The notes beneath the pieces are model-generated. The model was not told the DNA's origin, did no database searches, and saw nothing but the letters and a program-made list of their open reading frames with translations. From positions 124,001 through 188,000 of the forward strand of contig NZ_CAKKNC010000006.1 of the NCBI RefSeq assembly GCF_918741285.1: 64,000 bases of DNA. The letters are read 5' to 3'. The DNA is from Sphingobium sp. CECT 9361. GTDB taxonomy: Bacteria > Pseudomonadota > Alphaproteobacteria > Sphingomonadales > Sphingomonadaceae. The position numbers and the translations under genes were made by a program. Below, in pieces: positions 44,489 to 53,071 of this stretch. Every line of letters begins with the position of its first letter. Positions within the stretch are counted from its first letter, which is position 1.

Positions 44489-45531
44489 TATCCAGTTCGG
44501 CCAGCAGTTGCTTTTTGACTAAGATAACGCTCCGCAACCAAGCAACAGCGCTCAACGAGAAACGGCCCAAGCTCGCGCGCTGTTTGTGTTTCGGGGCGCG
44601 TCTGCACCCAACCCAAGTAGGTTGTGCTGCGAAGGAACATAAATAATGGCAGCGTTGCCTCATGATCCTCAGGCAGTTTTCGCACAGTGCGATAGCCCTC
44701 GAACAGTGCACGCTCCATGATGGTGTAGGCCGGATGGTCCAGGTTAAAATAGAGGGCCGTAGCAAGATCGAACATATGCCAGCCAAAACCGCCATCGTCG
44801 AAATCGATCAATTTCAGCCTGCCATCCTCAATCAAGAGATTTTCGGGGACGAAATCGGCATGAATCAATCCATAATTATGCGAACCCTGACCGAAAGCCG
44901 CGAGGTCCAGCGCGGCTTGCGCACGCGCAGCGGAGAGCAGGGCGCGCTCCTCACTGCTCAGTAGCTCCAACTCCATGAAACGACCCCAGAAGGGATCGGG
45001 GCCGATCAATCCTTCGGCATCCCAGGCATGGCGCTCGAAATCCTCACCGAATTCCACCATCCCGACATGATCGTGCATCATTGCCGCGAGGACACCCGCA
45101 TCGAAGAACAGCCGCTCAGCGCCAGCTTCGTCGAGGTTTAGCCCTTCCTCAGACGTGCCAGCGGGCGTGCCCGGCAACCAGCCAAGCACATCGATCTGCC
45201 GCGGTTCAGGTACGCCGGGGGCAGACACCGTTTCAAAGACATGCCCGTCCAGGCTGGGTAGGATGGGCGGCACCGCGATCCCACCCTCGGCAAGCGACTG
45301 CATCCATAGAAGTTCGGACCGTAGCGCCCTGTCACTATGGTAAGCGTGCCTGTGAACACGTACCGCGACCCGCTCGCCATCGTTGCGATGGGCCGAAAAC
45401 ACTGCATTCTCGCGATATTTGATTAGGCTAAGGTTATCATATTCGCCCGGCCATCGGGCCAGCGCGATGCGGGCAAGTTCTGCCAGACGAACAGCTTGGT
45501 CGTCCTCGCCAAGGGAATAGAAGTCGGTCAT
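44488..45531 (-). CDS. APH-fold small-molecule kinase
   Basis: 347 residues from ATG 45531. The phosphotransferase signatures are GLIHADFVPENLLIEDGRLK (catalytic His-x-Asp loop) and LIDFDDGGFGWHMFDLATAL (metal-binding Asp). The family covers aminoglycoside, choline and homoserine kinases and the hydroxylysine kinase of the AGPHD type. It stands 11 bp behind a class III PLP enzyme that looks like the AGXT2L phospholyases. This suggests it phosphorylates an amino alcohol, whose phosphate the PLP enzyme then removes along with ammonia. Antibiotic resistance is less likely in this context. Confidence 0.8.
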   Translation of the reverse strand: MTDFYSLGEDDQAVRLAELARIALARWPGEYDNLSLIKYRENAVFSAHRNDGERVAVRVHRHAYHSDRALRSELLWMQSLAEGGIAVPPILPSLDGHVFETVSAPGVPEPRQIDVLGWLPGTPAGTSEEGLNLDEAGAERLFFDAGVLAAMMHDHVGMVEFGEDFERHAWDAEGLIGPDPFWGRFMELELLSSEERALLSAARAQAALDLAAFGQGSHNYGLIHADFVPENLLIEDGRLKLIDFDDGGFGWHMFDLATALYFNLDHPAYTIMERALFEGYRTVRKLPEDHEATLPLFMFLRSTTYLGWVQTRPETQTARELGPFLVERCCLVAERYLSQKATAGRTG

Positions 45532-45542
45532 TATTGTCCCCG

Positions 45543-46826
45543 TCAAATCGAAGCGAGAGCGTCGTCGAGCGTGGCGAGTAGCCGGTCGGCATGCTCCTTC
45601 GCGAACACCATAGGTGGGCGCATCTTCAGGATATTGTCATGGCGGCCAATACGACTGATCAGCACACCATTCTCCCGCATCAAGTTCATGACCCGCTTCG
45701 TCTCCGCTGTCGCCGGAGACCGATCAGCATCCCCCTTAACCAGATCAAGCCCGAAAAATAGTCCGCGGCCACGCACATTTCCCACGATCGAATGTTTGTC
45801 GGCGAGCGCTCTAAGCCCTGTCTTGACATATGCCCCGACGTTACGGGCATTTTCCAGCAGATGCTCGCGCTCCAGCACGTCCAACATGGCGGACGCGGCC
45901 GCAGCCGAGACCGGATTACCGCCGAACGTGTTGAAATAGGTCGCAGCGAGTCCGAAGCTATCAATGAGGTCGGTCGGACCGACCAGACCAGCAATCGGAT
46001 GGCCATTGCCCATCGGCTTTCCCAACGTAGCGATGTCGGGCACCACGCCACTCAGTTGATGGCCCCACATCGCGTCCCCCGTCCGGCCAAATCCCGCCTG
46101 CACTTCGTCGGATATGAACAGCCCCCCGGCTGCCCGGACAATCTCAACCGCCTTGGCGACATAACCAGGAACCGGATCGTGCAGGCCTTCATTGGCAAAT
46201 ACCGTATCGATCAGCAGCGCGGCAATTTTGATACCGTCGGCCTGGAGCGATTTAACCGCTGCATCCACCTGAGCGGCAAATGAATTGGACAGTTCCTCGT
46301 CGCTGCGGTCGTGTCGGTCGCGATAAGGATCTGGAATGGCAACCTTGCGCGCAAACCGGGGAAAGGCTTCAGGCACGGGAAAGCAAGTCGTCACAGCTGC
46401 CAAAGTCTGTGAATTGCCATGATAGCTGAAATCGCTGACGATGATGCCATCCCCGCCGGTGCGGTAGCGCGCCATGCGCAACGCGAGTTCGTTTGCTTCG
46501 GTGCCGGAACACGTGAAGACGGCACTCGACAGGCTGGAATCAAAGGTCGCCGTCAGGCGCTCGGCGTAAGCGACCACCGTTTCATGCAAATATCGGCTAT
46601 GGACATTAAGCGTCGCTGCCTGTTTCGCGATAGCCTCGACCACGTGTGGGTGGCAATGTCCCACATGGGGAACATTGTTATAGACATCGAGATATTCGCG
46701 ACCATCGGCATCGGTAACCCACACGCCTTTTCCGCTCACAAGATGGACAGGTCGTTCGTAGAACAACGGGGCATTGCGGCCTAGCACATGGTAGCGGCGC
46801 TCGAGCAGCGCTTCATCGGAAGACAT
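45543..46826 (-). CDS. Class III PLP enzyme, AGXT2L-like (aminotransferase or phospholyase)
   Basis: 427 residues. PLP is bound by the Lys of TLGKPMGNGHPIAGLV. The aspartate loop is LFISDEVQAGFGRTG. Segments such as DVYNNVPHVGHCHPHVVEAI, SGTEANELALRMAR, and YFNTFGGNPVSAAAA are typical of the subgroup that includes ethanolamine-phosphate and phosphohydroxylysine phospholyases. The alternative is an ordinary omega-aminotransferase. The adjacent kinase gene favours the phospholyase reading: phosphorylated amino alcohol to aldehyde + ammonia + phosphate. Confidence 0.8.
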   Translation of the reverse strand: MSSDEALLERRYHVLGRNAPLFYERPVHLVSGKGVWVTDADGREYLDVYNNVPHVGHCHPHVVEAIAKQAATLNVHSRYLHETVVAYAERLTATFDSSLSSAVFTCSGTEANELALRMARYRTGGDGIIVSDFSYHGNSQTLAAVTTCFPVPEAFPRFARKVAIPDPYRDRHDRSDEELSNSFAAQVDAAVKSLQADGIKIAALLIDTVFANEGLHDPVPGYVAKAVEIVRAAGGLFISDEVQAGFGRTGDAMWGHQLSGVVPDIATLGKPMGNGHPIAGLVGPTDLIDSFGLAATYFNTFGGNPVSAAAASAMLDVLEREHLLENARNVGAYVKTGLRALADKHSIVGNVRGRGLFFGLDLVKGDADRSPATAETKRVMNLMRENGVLISRIGRHDNILKMRPPMVFAKEHADRLLATLDDALASI

Positions 46827-47194
46827 TTACGATCCTTTCACTGGACGCCGAAACACGATGGCGGCGGGCAGGTAATGCAAAGCCAGCAAGGCCACTGTAT
46901 TGCGACGCAATGGCGAAACCGCCCTAGCGTGTGACCAGCAGCGCTCCAAAAAAGTATAGCGGCCCCCCTCAGGGCAACCGCAAATACGCCTTAGCAGCAG
47001 CGTCGAAGACGTGCCGCCCGTAAGCGGGATATTATCGCTCCAATGCACACCGGCCTCCCGAGCTATCGTCACGCACAACCATATAACAATTTGTACTCCA
47101 GTCCAATTAAAACTGGCATATTCAACTAAATTGCAATATTTTGCCGTCGATGGATATTTTTTAGCAAACCCAATTCCACTGCAAGGAGACGCAA
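46827..47194. other. Divergent intergenic region
   Basis: This 368-bp region lies between the PLP-enzyme operon and the SDR gene. No gene is supported. A half-site TATTCAAC of the MarR motif occurs at 47119-47126, but the other half is poor, and AAGGAG (47182-47187) precedes the SDR start. Confidence 0.4.
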
Positions 47195-48001
47195 ATGAGC
47201 GAGGCCGTTGTATCTGAAAAGCCAGTAGTCATAGTGACCGGTGGCGGTAGCGGTATCGGAGCAGCAGCGGCGCGCAGGCTGTCTCGCGATTGGCAGGTCG
47301 TGATTTGCGGACGTCGCCGAGAGCCGCTGGATATCGTGGCAGCCGAAACGGGCGCAGCCGTCTTTACGACCGATGTTGGCGATCCCACAGCGTCGATTCT
47401 ATTGGTCAAACAAGTCATTGAACGGTTCGGTCGACTGGATGGCCTTGTGCTCAACGCGGGCATCCTCATAAATGCGACCTTCAGCGAAATGAGCCTGGAC
47501 GCCTGGAACCAGCAAATAGGGATTAACCTCACCGGCCCCTTCGTCATGACGCAAGCGGCGTTACCTCATCTTCTCGCAAGCAAGGGTGCAGTCGTTGCGA
47601 TTACTTCGGTTGGTAGCGTCCAGACCGGGCCTGGTCTTGCGGCCTACTCGGCCTCGAAGGCTGGGCTTCAGCTAATGACGCAGGCACTCGCATATGAGCA
47701 TGCCCGCGACGGCCTTAGAGCAAACATTGTAGCACCGGGCTGGATCCGCACCGAAATGGGTGATGAGGAGATGGAGACGATGCATATCGCCGACGATCTT
47801 GAAGGCGCCTATGCAAAGGTCAGCGAGCATGTACCGGCGCGACGTGCCGGCAGTTCCGCCGAGGCTGCCGATGCCATTGCCTGGCTACTCTCCCCCGCCT
47901 CGTCTTTCGTTAATGGTGCGGTGCTGGCCGTAGATGGCGGATCGCTCATTGCGAACGTTGGCATGACCTATTTTGACAAGCTCGTGGAGAACGACGGCTG
48001 A
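47195..48001 (+). CDS. Short-chain dehydrogenase/reductase
   Basis: 268 residues. The cofactor motif is VTGGGSGIGAAAARRL near residues 14-29, with an Arg-rich CGRRREPL after it, suggesting NADP preference. NAG is in LVLNAGILINA, and the catalytic Ser/Tyr/Lys are in ITSVGSVQTGPGLAAYSASK. It is a classical SDR; substrate unknown. It stands alone on the plus strand between the two minus-strand catabolic operons and ends at a bidirectional terminator. An alcohol or hydroxy-acid dehydrogenase in the same aromatic or amine pathway is plausible. Confidence 0.88.
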   Translation: MSEAVVSEKPVVIVTGGGSGIGAAAARRLSRDWQVVICGRRREPLDIVAAETGAAVFTTDVGDPTASILLVKQVIERFGRLDGLVLNAGILINATFSEMSLDAWNQQIGINLTGPFVMTQAALPHLLASKGAVVAITSVGSVQTGPGLAAYSASKAGLQLMTQALAYEHARDGLRANIVAPGWIRTEMGDEEMETMHIADDLEGAYAKVSEHVPARRAGSSAEAADAIAWLLSPASSFVNGAVLAVDGGSLIANVGMTYFDKLVENDG

Positions 48002-48020
48002 GAGCCGGATCTTGCAAACG

Positions 48021-48054
48021 AAAAAGGGGCGGCCAATGGCCGCCCCTTTTTTTT
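48021..48054. terminator. Bidirectional terminator
   Basis: The stem GGGGCGGCCA / TGGCCGCCCC is flanked by A5 on the left and T8 on the right. It can end both the SDR transcript and the iacA-iacB-iacE-receptor transcript. Confidence 0.92.
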
Positions 48055-48068
48055 CATAGTCCGCCTTT

Positions 48069-50291
48069 TTAGAGACGCCGCGTGATGCTTGCGCCGAACC
48101 AGCGCGGTCGAGCGTAGGTCTGCTGCGTGAAACCGAACGGACCCGACAGGTCGAGATTATACAGCCTATACTCTTTGTCAGTCAGGTTCGACACAAAGCC
48201 TGCCAGTTCCCACTTGCGATCGTCAAAGGCATAGCTCACCCGCGCATTGCCGACGACGCGGCCTGGTTGGCGATCGACGGGCGCGTTGAAGGTCGAGAAA
48301 TATTGGGCGCTATCATATTTCCAGTCCGTCTGAAGCGCTAAGGTGCCATCGCCTACGGATGCCTCGTAACGGATCAGTCCGCCGACGCTAAGCTTGGGTG
48401 CCTGCGGCATGCGAGTGTCGGCGACGCGGCCCGACGGTAGCGACACGCCCTTCACCTTGCTGTCGAGATAAGTTGCGAAGGCGGACAGGTACAGACCATC
48501 AACTGGACGCGTGTTGAACTCAAGCTCCAGCCCCTTGATCGTGGCATCCTTGTTCCGAACGGCCAAGGCAATCCCAATCAATTCAAAAGCCTGGTAATCC
48601 TGATAGTCATAATAGAACGCTGCAAGATTAAGGTGCGTTGTGCGCCCCAGGGTCAGCTTCACACCGCCTTCATAATCGGTCAGCACCTCTTCCTTGAAAG
48701 GAATAGTGCTAAGATCGACCGGGTTGAAGGCCGGGGTACCAAAGCCACCGCCCTTGATACCGCGATTAACGCTTGCGTAGATCAGCGTGTCGTCATTCGG
48801 GGTAAAGTTGATACCGACCTTGCCCGAATAGTCATTGAAGCTCTGCCGTGCCATCTTGCCAACGCTTGCGCGATTGAAGGTGAAATCGACGACGCCATTT
48901 TCCATGTGGGTAAAGTCGAGTGTCTTCCGGTCGGCTGAATAGCGCAGCCCGCCGACGAGGGTGAACTGGTCACTGACCGAATATTCAAGCTGACCGAATG
49001 CCGCAAGTGAAGTCGTCTTGAGTCGGCCACCATAAACCTCGTCCAACCCGATCGCGGAAAGGTCAGTATTGTAGTCGTTGTCACTGATGATTTTGATCGC
49101 ATAGCCACCGACCACCCAGTTCAATCTGTCGCTATTCCCGGAGAGCCGAAGCTCCTGCGAATATTGATCAAGGTTCTGTGCGGTAAAGTAACGGAAAATG
49201 GACTGCGGCGACATGTCGCCATCTTCTCCGTAAAGCTTTTTCAAATATTGATAGTCGCTGATCGATGTGAGCGTGACGTCACCTAAATCCTGCTCATAGC
49301 GAAGCGTCCCGCTCCAAAACGTACGACTGAAGCTGTTGGGGCCGTCGAACGCGACCCGATAGGGGTCCGATCCTGCCTGAGCGTATCCGAACATGTCGCA
49401 ACCGTTGCACGTACCAAACGGATTATCGTTCGGGCCGACATATTCGCCAAGACCGTCGGCATTCGCGACGGCGCTACGGTGGCTATACAGACCGCCATTT
49501 CGTTCCTTGTCGTTACGCATGCCCTGAATCTTGAGGTTGAACGACCCTGTCTCTCCGACATCACCGGCAAGCTGGAGACGACCGGCGTAGAAGCGGGAAT
49601 TTCCGATGTCCTTGCCCGTGCTATTCTTGATATAGCCGTCGCGATGCTCCGTCGTGAAAGACAAGCGAGCGCGCAAGCCATCGCTGATAGGACCACTGAT
49701 CGCGCCCTCCGTTGCGATCTGCCCATAGCTGCCGCCGGTGACCGTCAGAAAGCCTGAAAGCGCCCGGGTTGGCTTTGCCGAGACGATCTGAACAAGTCCA
49801 CCCGTAGCGTTTCGACCGAACAAAGTACCTTGTGGACCGCGCAACATTTCAACGCGCTCAAGATCGAATGTCTGCCCGGCAATAGCGCCAAGTGCACTGA
49901 CATAAACTTCGTCGTTGTAGAAGGCGATCGGTGCCTCCTGAGTATCGGCAAAATCATTTTGCGAGACGCCACGGATGTTGAATACCGTGAGCGTTGGGCT
50001 GTAGGCGAGGATCTGCAAGCTCGGCAGCTTTGCAGCAATCGCAGATATGTCCTGACGACCGAGGTCGGCCAAGCCATCGCGACCCAATGCACTGATCGCA
50101 AGGCTGACTTTTTGGATGTTCTGCTCGCGTTTCTGCGCGGTCACGACTAGATCGCCCAAGCCATCTGACGAGGTATTTGTTGCGGCGCCCCCCTGCGAAA
50201 CGGCGTCCTGCGCGGCTGCAATCGTCGGCATTCCGGCAAGCATTGTCGCCCCGAAAAGCACGCTGCGGATAATTCCCTTAACCTGAACCAT
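48069..50291 (-). CDS. TonB-dependent receptor 2, in the iacABE operon
   Basis: 740 residues from ATG 50291, with AAGGGGG 8 bases upstream. An in-frame ATG at 50297 is too close to it. The signal peptide ends near TIAAA. TonB-box-like LVVTAQKREQ and plug motif MLRGPQGTLFGRNATGGLVQ are present, and the barrel ends GASITRRL, lacking the usual terminal aromatic residue. The gene follows iacE by 61 bp on the same strand without a terminator, so it is probably transcribed from the iacA promoter. It is a good candidate for outer-membrane uptake of the iac substrate. Confidence 0.92.
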   Translation of the reverse strand: MVQVKGIIRSVLFGATMLAGMPTIAAAQDAVSQGGAATNTSSDGLGDLVVTAQKREQNIQKVSLAISALGRDGLADLGRQDISAIAAKLPSLQILAYSPTLTVFNIRGVSQNDFADTQEAPIAFYNDEVYVSALGAIAGQTFDLERVEMLRGPQGTLFGRNATGGLVQIVSAKPTRALSGFLTVTGGSYGQIATEGAISGPISDGLRARLSFTTEHRDGYIKNSTGKDIGNSRFYAGRLQLAGDVGETGSFNLKIQGMRNDKERNGGLYSHRSAVANADGLGEYVGPNDNPFGTCNGCDMFGYAQAGSDPYRVAFDGPNSFSRTFWSGTLRYEQDLGDVTLTSISDYQYLKKLYGEDGDMSPQSIFRYFTAQNLDQYSQELRLSGNSDRLNWVVGGYAIKIISDNDYNTDLSAIGLDEVYGGRLKTTSLAAFGQLEYSVSDQFTLVGGLRYSADRKTLDFTHMENGVVDFTFNRASVGKMARQSFNDYSGKVGINFTPNDDTLIYASVNRGIKGGGFGTPAFNPVDLSTIPFKEEVLTDYEGGVKLTLGRTTHLNLAAFYYDYQDYQAFELIGIALAVRNKDATIKGLELEFNTRPVDGLYLSAFATYLDSKVKGVSLPSGRVADTRMPQAPKLSVGGLIRYEASVGDGTLALQTDWKYDSAQYFSTFNAPVDRQPGRVVGNARVSYAFDDRKWELAGFVSNLTDKEYRLYNLDLSGPFGFTQQTYARPRWFGASITRRL

Positions 50292-50352
50292 ATCCATTTC
50301 CCCCTTATTTTTAACGTGATCCCTCGAAGCAGTTTCTTCGATGGGGCAATTG

Positions 50353-51096
50353 TCAACGCATGTAGAGACCGCCATTGATGTCGATGGTCGCACCTGTGAT
50401 GAAGCCTGCATCTCTTGCACAGAGCCGCGTCACCATCGATCCTACGAAAGCAGGGTCGCCGAGGGTGCCAACAGGTACGTTCGCCTTGAACTGCTCCATT
50501 CTGTCAGGCGAGATGGTCTCATGGACCATTGGTGTGTCGAGCGGCCCCGGCGCGATGGCGTTGGCCGTGACGCCAAATGGCGCCAGATCGCGAGCGAACA
50601 CTTTGGTTAGCGTAATGATACCGCCTTTCGAAGCGGCATAGTGTGCGCCCGTTGCCGTTCCACCATTTTGCCCGGCCAGAGAAGCGAGATTGACCATGCG
50701 GCCATAGCCCCGCGCTTTGAAGAGGCGGCCAAAGACTTGGCTGCCAATGAACGTTCCCCGAAGATTGACTGCGATGACTGCGTCGAACTCTTCGGGGGTA
50801 ATGTCCAACACCGGTTTTGCCGCCGTGGCTGCCGCATTATTGACGAGGGCTTCGACCGAACCCCAACGCGCAAGCAAGGCGTCGCGCGCAGCGGCGAAGG
50901 CCGATTCCTGCCTTACATCGAGAGGCAAGCCAATGGCCGAATCGCCACTTGGGTCAATTGCCTCGGCCGCTCTTCTCGCACCAGCCTCGTCGATATCGCC
51001 GATCGCTACACGAAAGCCGGCCGCGTGAAGCGCATGCGCGATGGCAAGCCCCACCCCGCTCGCGCCGCCCGTTACCAGTGCGACGTCGGCACTCAT
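50353..51096 (-). CDS. iacE: SDR oxidoreductase, IacE-like
   Basis: 247 residues: NAD(P)-binding VTGGASGVGLAIAHAL, NNAA in ALVNNAAATAAKP, and catalytic residues in NLASLAGQNGGTATGAHYAA with SK following. Located between the iacB-like gene (ATGA overlap) and a TonB receptor gene. In Caballeronia, IacE was shown to turn 2-oxoindole-3-acetate into 3-hydroxy-2-oxindole-3-acetate. The assignment here rests on the order iacA-iacB-iacE. Confidence 0.8.
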   Translation of the reverse strand: MSADVALVTGGASGVGLAIAHALHAAGFRVAIGDIDEAGARRAAEAIDPSGDSAIGLPLDVRQESAFAAARDALLARWGSVEALVNNAAATAAKPVLDITPEEFDAVIAVNLRGTFIGSQVFGRLFKARGYGRMVNLASLAGQNGGTATGAHYAASKGGIITLTKVFARDLAPFGVTANAIAPGPLDTPMVHETISPDRMEQFKANVPVGTLGDPAFVGSMVTRLCARDAGFITGATIDINGGLYMR

Positions 51097-51449
51097 TCGG
51101 GAATCACCAGCTCACGCCCAATGCGAGCCTCCACGCGAATGTAGCGCCACAAGCGGTGTTCGCCGATCTCTATCGTGCGGAACAGATTGCAGGCGGCAAC
51201 GACGGTATCACGATCAGGTACGTCGGCGAGAATGTAGAAAGTCCAGGGCCAGCCATTAGGCGAGGTACCGACCATCGTCTGATCGTCATCAATGGTGCCG
51301 AGAATCTCGACACCAGGCAGATCGCGAATACCTTTGAGCATCTCACCTGTGGCGGCCCAGACTTTTCCGATCTCGCCACTCGGCAAATCAAAGAAATTCT
51401 GAAGGACCGCACCGCAGAACAATACGCGTAGCTTTGACTTTTGCGACAT
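51093..51449 (-). CDS. iacB: Small IacB-like protein
   Basis: 118 residues without a signal peptide. It has a ferredoxin-like or dimeric alpha-beta barrel look: KLRVLFCGAVLQNFFDLPSG, PGVEILGTIDDDQTMVGTSP, and WTFYILADVPDRDTVVAACN. It lies between the IacA-like and IacE-like genes, which is the place of iacB in known clusters. IacB has no firmly assigned reaction, and IacE can act without it. The name is positional. Confidence 0.65.
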   Translation of the reverse strand: MSQKSKLRVLFCGAVLQNFFDLPSGEIGKVWAATGEMLKGIRDLPGVEILGTIDDDQTMVGTSPNGWPWTFYILADVPDRDTVVAACNLFRTIEIGEHRLWRYIRVEARIGRELVIPE

Positions 51450-51472
51450 AGCTTGAAAATCCTCTTATGTAA

Positions 51473-52633
51473 TCAGGGGAAACCTGGAGGCGATTCCATA
51501 CCGAGCAGGACGCGCCCAGCGTTCTGCCAGGTACCGTCCGCTAGGAAAGCATGCTGCGGCACGACCATCGCATCCTGCATGTGGCGTGCAATCATATGGT
51601 CATGGACAATACCAGTGGTGCCGCTCAGGCGGTATACCGCAAGTGCGACATCAGCTCCGGTGCGCGCGGCGTTAGTCGACGCCAGGCGCAGCAACGCACG
51701 CTGCCGCGCAGTGAGTTCGTCCCCGGCCAGTAAAGTGGTATAAGCTTCTTCTGTGATTTCGTAAAAGAAAGCACGGGCTGAACGAAGAAGCGCCTCTGCC
51801 TTGGCAATATCGGTCTGAAAATAGGGGCGCTCAGCAAAGTTCGCAGCACCCGTTATAGATCCCCGCGCGCCCGCCATATCGCTTAGCACGTCGATCGCAC
51901 CGCGGGCGGTGCCGAGCGCCACCACGGCCAGCACTTGCGCCGCAAGAGCCATCGTCGGATATTGACAAAGGGGTTCGTCGAGGCTGGATTTACCACCGCG
52001 AATGAAGGTCCAATCCCTGGACACGACCACGCGATCGACAACCATGTCGTGGCTGCCGGTTCCTTTCATCCCGATCACATCCCAATTTGGTTCGATCTGC
52101 ACTTTCGAAGCCGGCATGACCGCAATCAGAGGCAGGCCGCCACTGGCATCGCCATCAACCTTAATGCCGACGCCTATAATGTCGGCACCGGTGGAACCGC
52201 TGCCCCACGACCAGCGACCGGAAACCTCTAAACCACCTTCAACGACGGCCGCCTTTTGCGGCGGAAAGATGCCGCCTGCAAAGACGACATCAGGTCCGTC
52301 AGCATAGATTTGCTGGAGTGTCGCGACTGGAAGCGCCGATAGATAGACTGCGGAAAAGCCGAAGCTGGCGACCCAGCCAGCCGAGCCATCGACTTCAGAC
52401 AACCGTTCCACCATGCGCAAGAAGGCCATGGGCGACAATTCGTCACCGCCCAATCGCTTGGTCACCAAGGCGCGGTAAAAACCTGCCTCACGCATCAACT
52501 GGACGACTTCAGCGCTAATTTGTTGGTCACGCGAAAATTGAGTGCGGTTCTTGCGAACGGCATCCAAGAGCCGTTCGAACGACTGGGCTTTTACTGCCTC
52601 TGCCGACATCTCTGCCTGAGATGTAATTATCAT
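51473..52633 (-). CDS. iacA: Flavin-dependent monooxygenase of the acyl-CoA dehydrogenase fold, IacA-like
   Basis: 386 residues from ATG 52633, preceded by GGGAGA. It has the acyl-CoA dehydrogenase/HpaB-type fold of group D flavin monooxygenases: GSAGWVASFGFSAVYLSALP, GRWSWGSGSTGADIIGVGIK, NWDVIGMKGTGSHDMVV, and C-terminal SGTTGIVHDHMIARHMQDAM. It lacks the catalytic base arrangement of true acyl-CoA dehydrogenases as far as can be judged. IacA hydroxylates indole-3-acetate at C2 using reduced flavin from a reductase. The reductase gene is not in the window. A MarR-type operator variant lies 75 bp upstream. Confidence 0.82.
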   Translation of the reverse strand: MIITSQAEMSAEAVKAQSFERLLDAVRKNRTQFSRDQQISAEVVQLMREAGFYRALVTKRLGGDELSPMAFLRMVERLSEVDGSAGWVASFGFSAVYLSALPVATLQQIYADGPDVVFAGGIFPPQKAAVVEGGLEVSGRWSWGSGSTGADIIGVGIKVDGDASGGLPLIAVMPASKVQIEPNWDVIGMKGTGSHDMVVDRVVVSRDWTFIRGGKSSLDEPLCQYPTMALAAQVLAVVALGTARGAIDVLSDMAGARGSITGAANFAERPYFQTDIAKAEALLRSARAFFYEITEEAYTTLLAGDELTARQRALLRLASTNAARTGADVALAVYRLSGTTGIVHDHMIARHMQDAMVVPQHAFLADGTWQNAGRVLLGMESPPGFP

Positions 52634-52707
52634 TTTAGTCTCCCGAAAGCGCATTTGCATGCCTCGGCTCTAATGCCGCTCTTCCCCGCTCACATTCATC
52701 CCCATAA

Positions 52708-52721
52708 CTTGAATAGTCAAC
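52708..52721. promoter_or_regulatory. MarR-type operator variant upstream of iacA
   Basis: CTTGAATAGTCAAC matches the palindrome GTTGAATATTCAAC, found twice in front of iacH/iacR, at 12 of 14 positions. It lies 75 bp before the iacA start, a normal place for a repressor site. This ties the two distant iac operons into one regulon. Confidence 0.65.
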
Positions 52722-53071
52722 TATTATTTTCGACGCGAGCATATGTACACGGCTGCTTTAACGACACTATTGGGTCACTGCGCACTAAGCGCGATATACA
52801 AAGCTCCCCTGCAATAGCGGCCGTAGCCTGCGCTAAATGGCCGCCGTCGATCCATCGACCATCAGACTTGGCCTTCGGCTGACATTCTCCCGGGCGCCAT
52901 TTCCAGGCAGCTTTGTTCGCAATGCCGCTGCTTTAGACGCAAGCGCCATTTGCCTGAGGCCGACATGCCGCCCGACCGCCAGAGCCGCTCCCCCAAGCGG
53001 AAGTACGTCGACGAGAATTCCCTAAAACTGATGGCCGGCCATGTCTTCGCCGGTCCAAGAAGGCTAACGTC
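52722..53071. other. Intergenic region upstream of the iacA operon
   Basis: The stretch lies between the iacA promoter and the end of the deacetylase-like gene. No gene is supported. A minus-strand open stretch around 52850-53020 reads protein-like in places but matches nothing I know. Confidence 0.35.

Noticed and set aside
44488-45531. Aminoglycoside resistance gene
   Set aside because: The fold is shared by many small-molecule kinases, and the operon partner is a PLP enzyme, which points to metabolism.
47118-47126. MarR operator in front of the SDR gene
   Set aside because: Only one half-site (ATATTCAAC) is present; the other half does not match.
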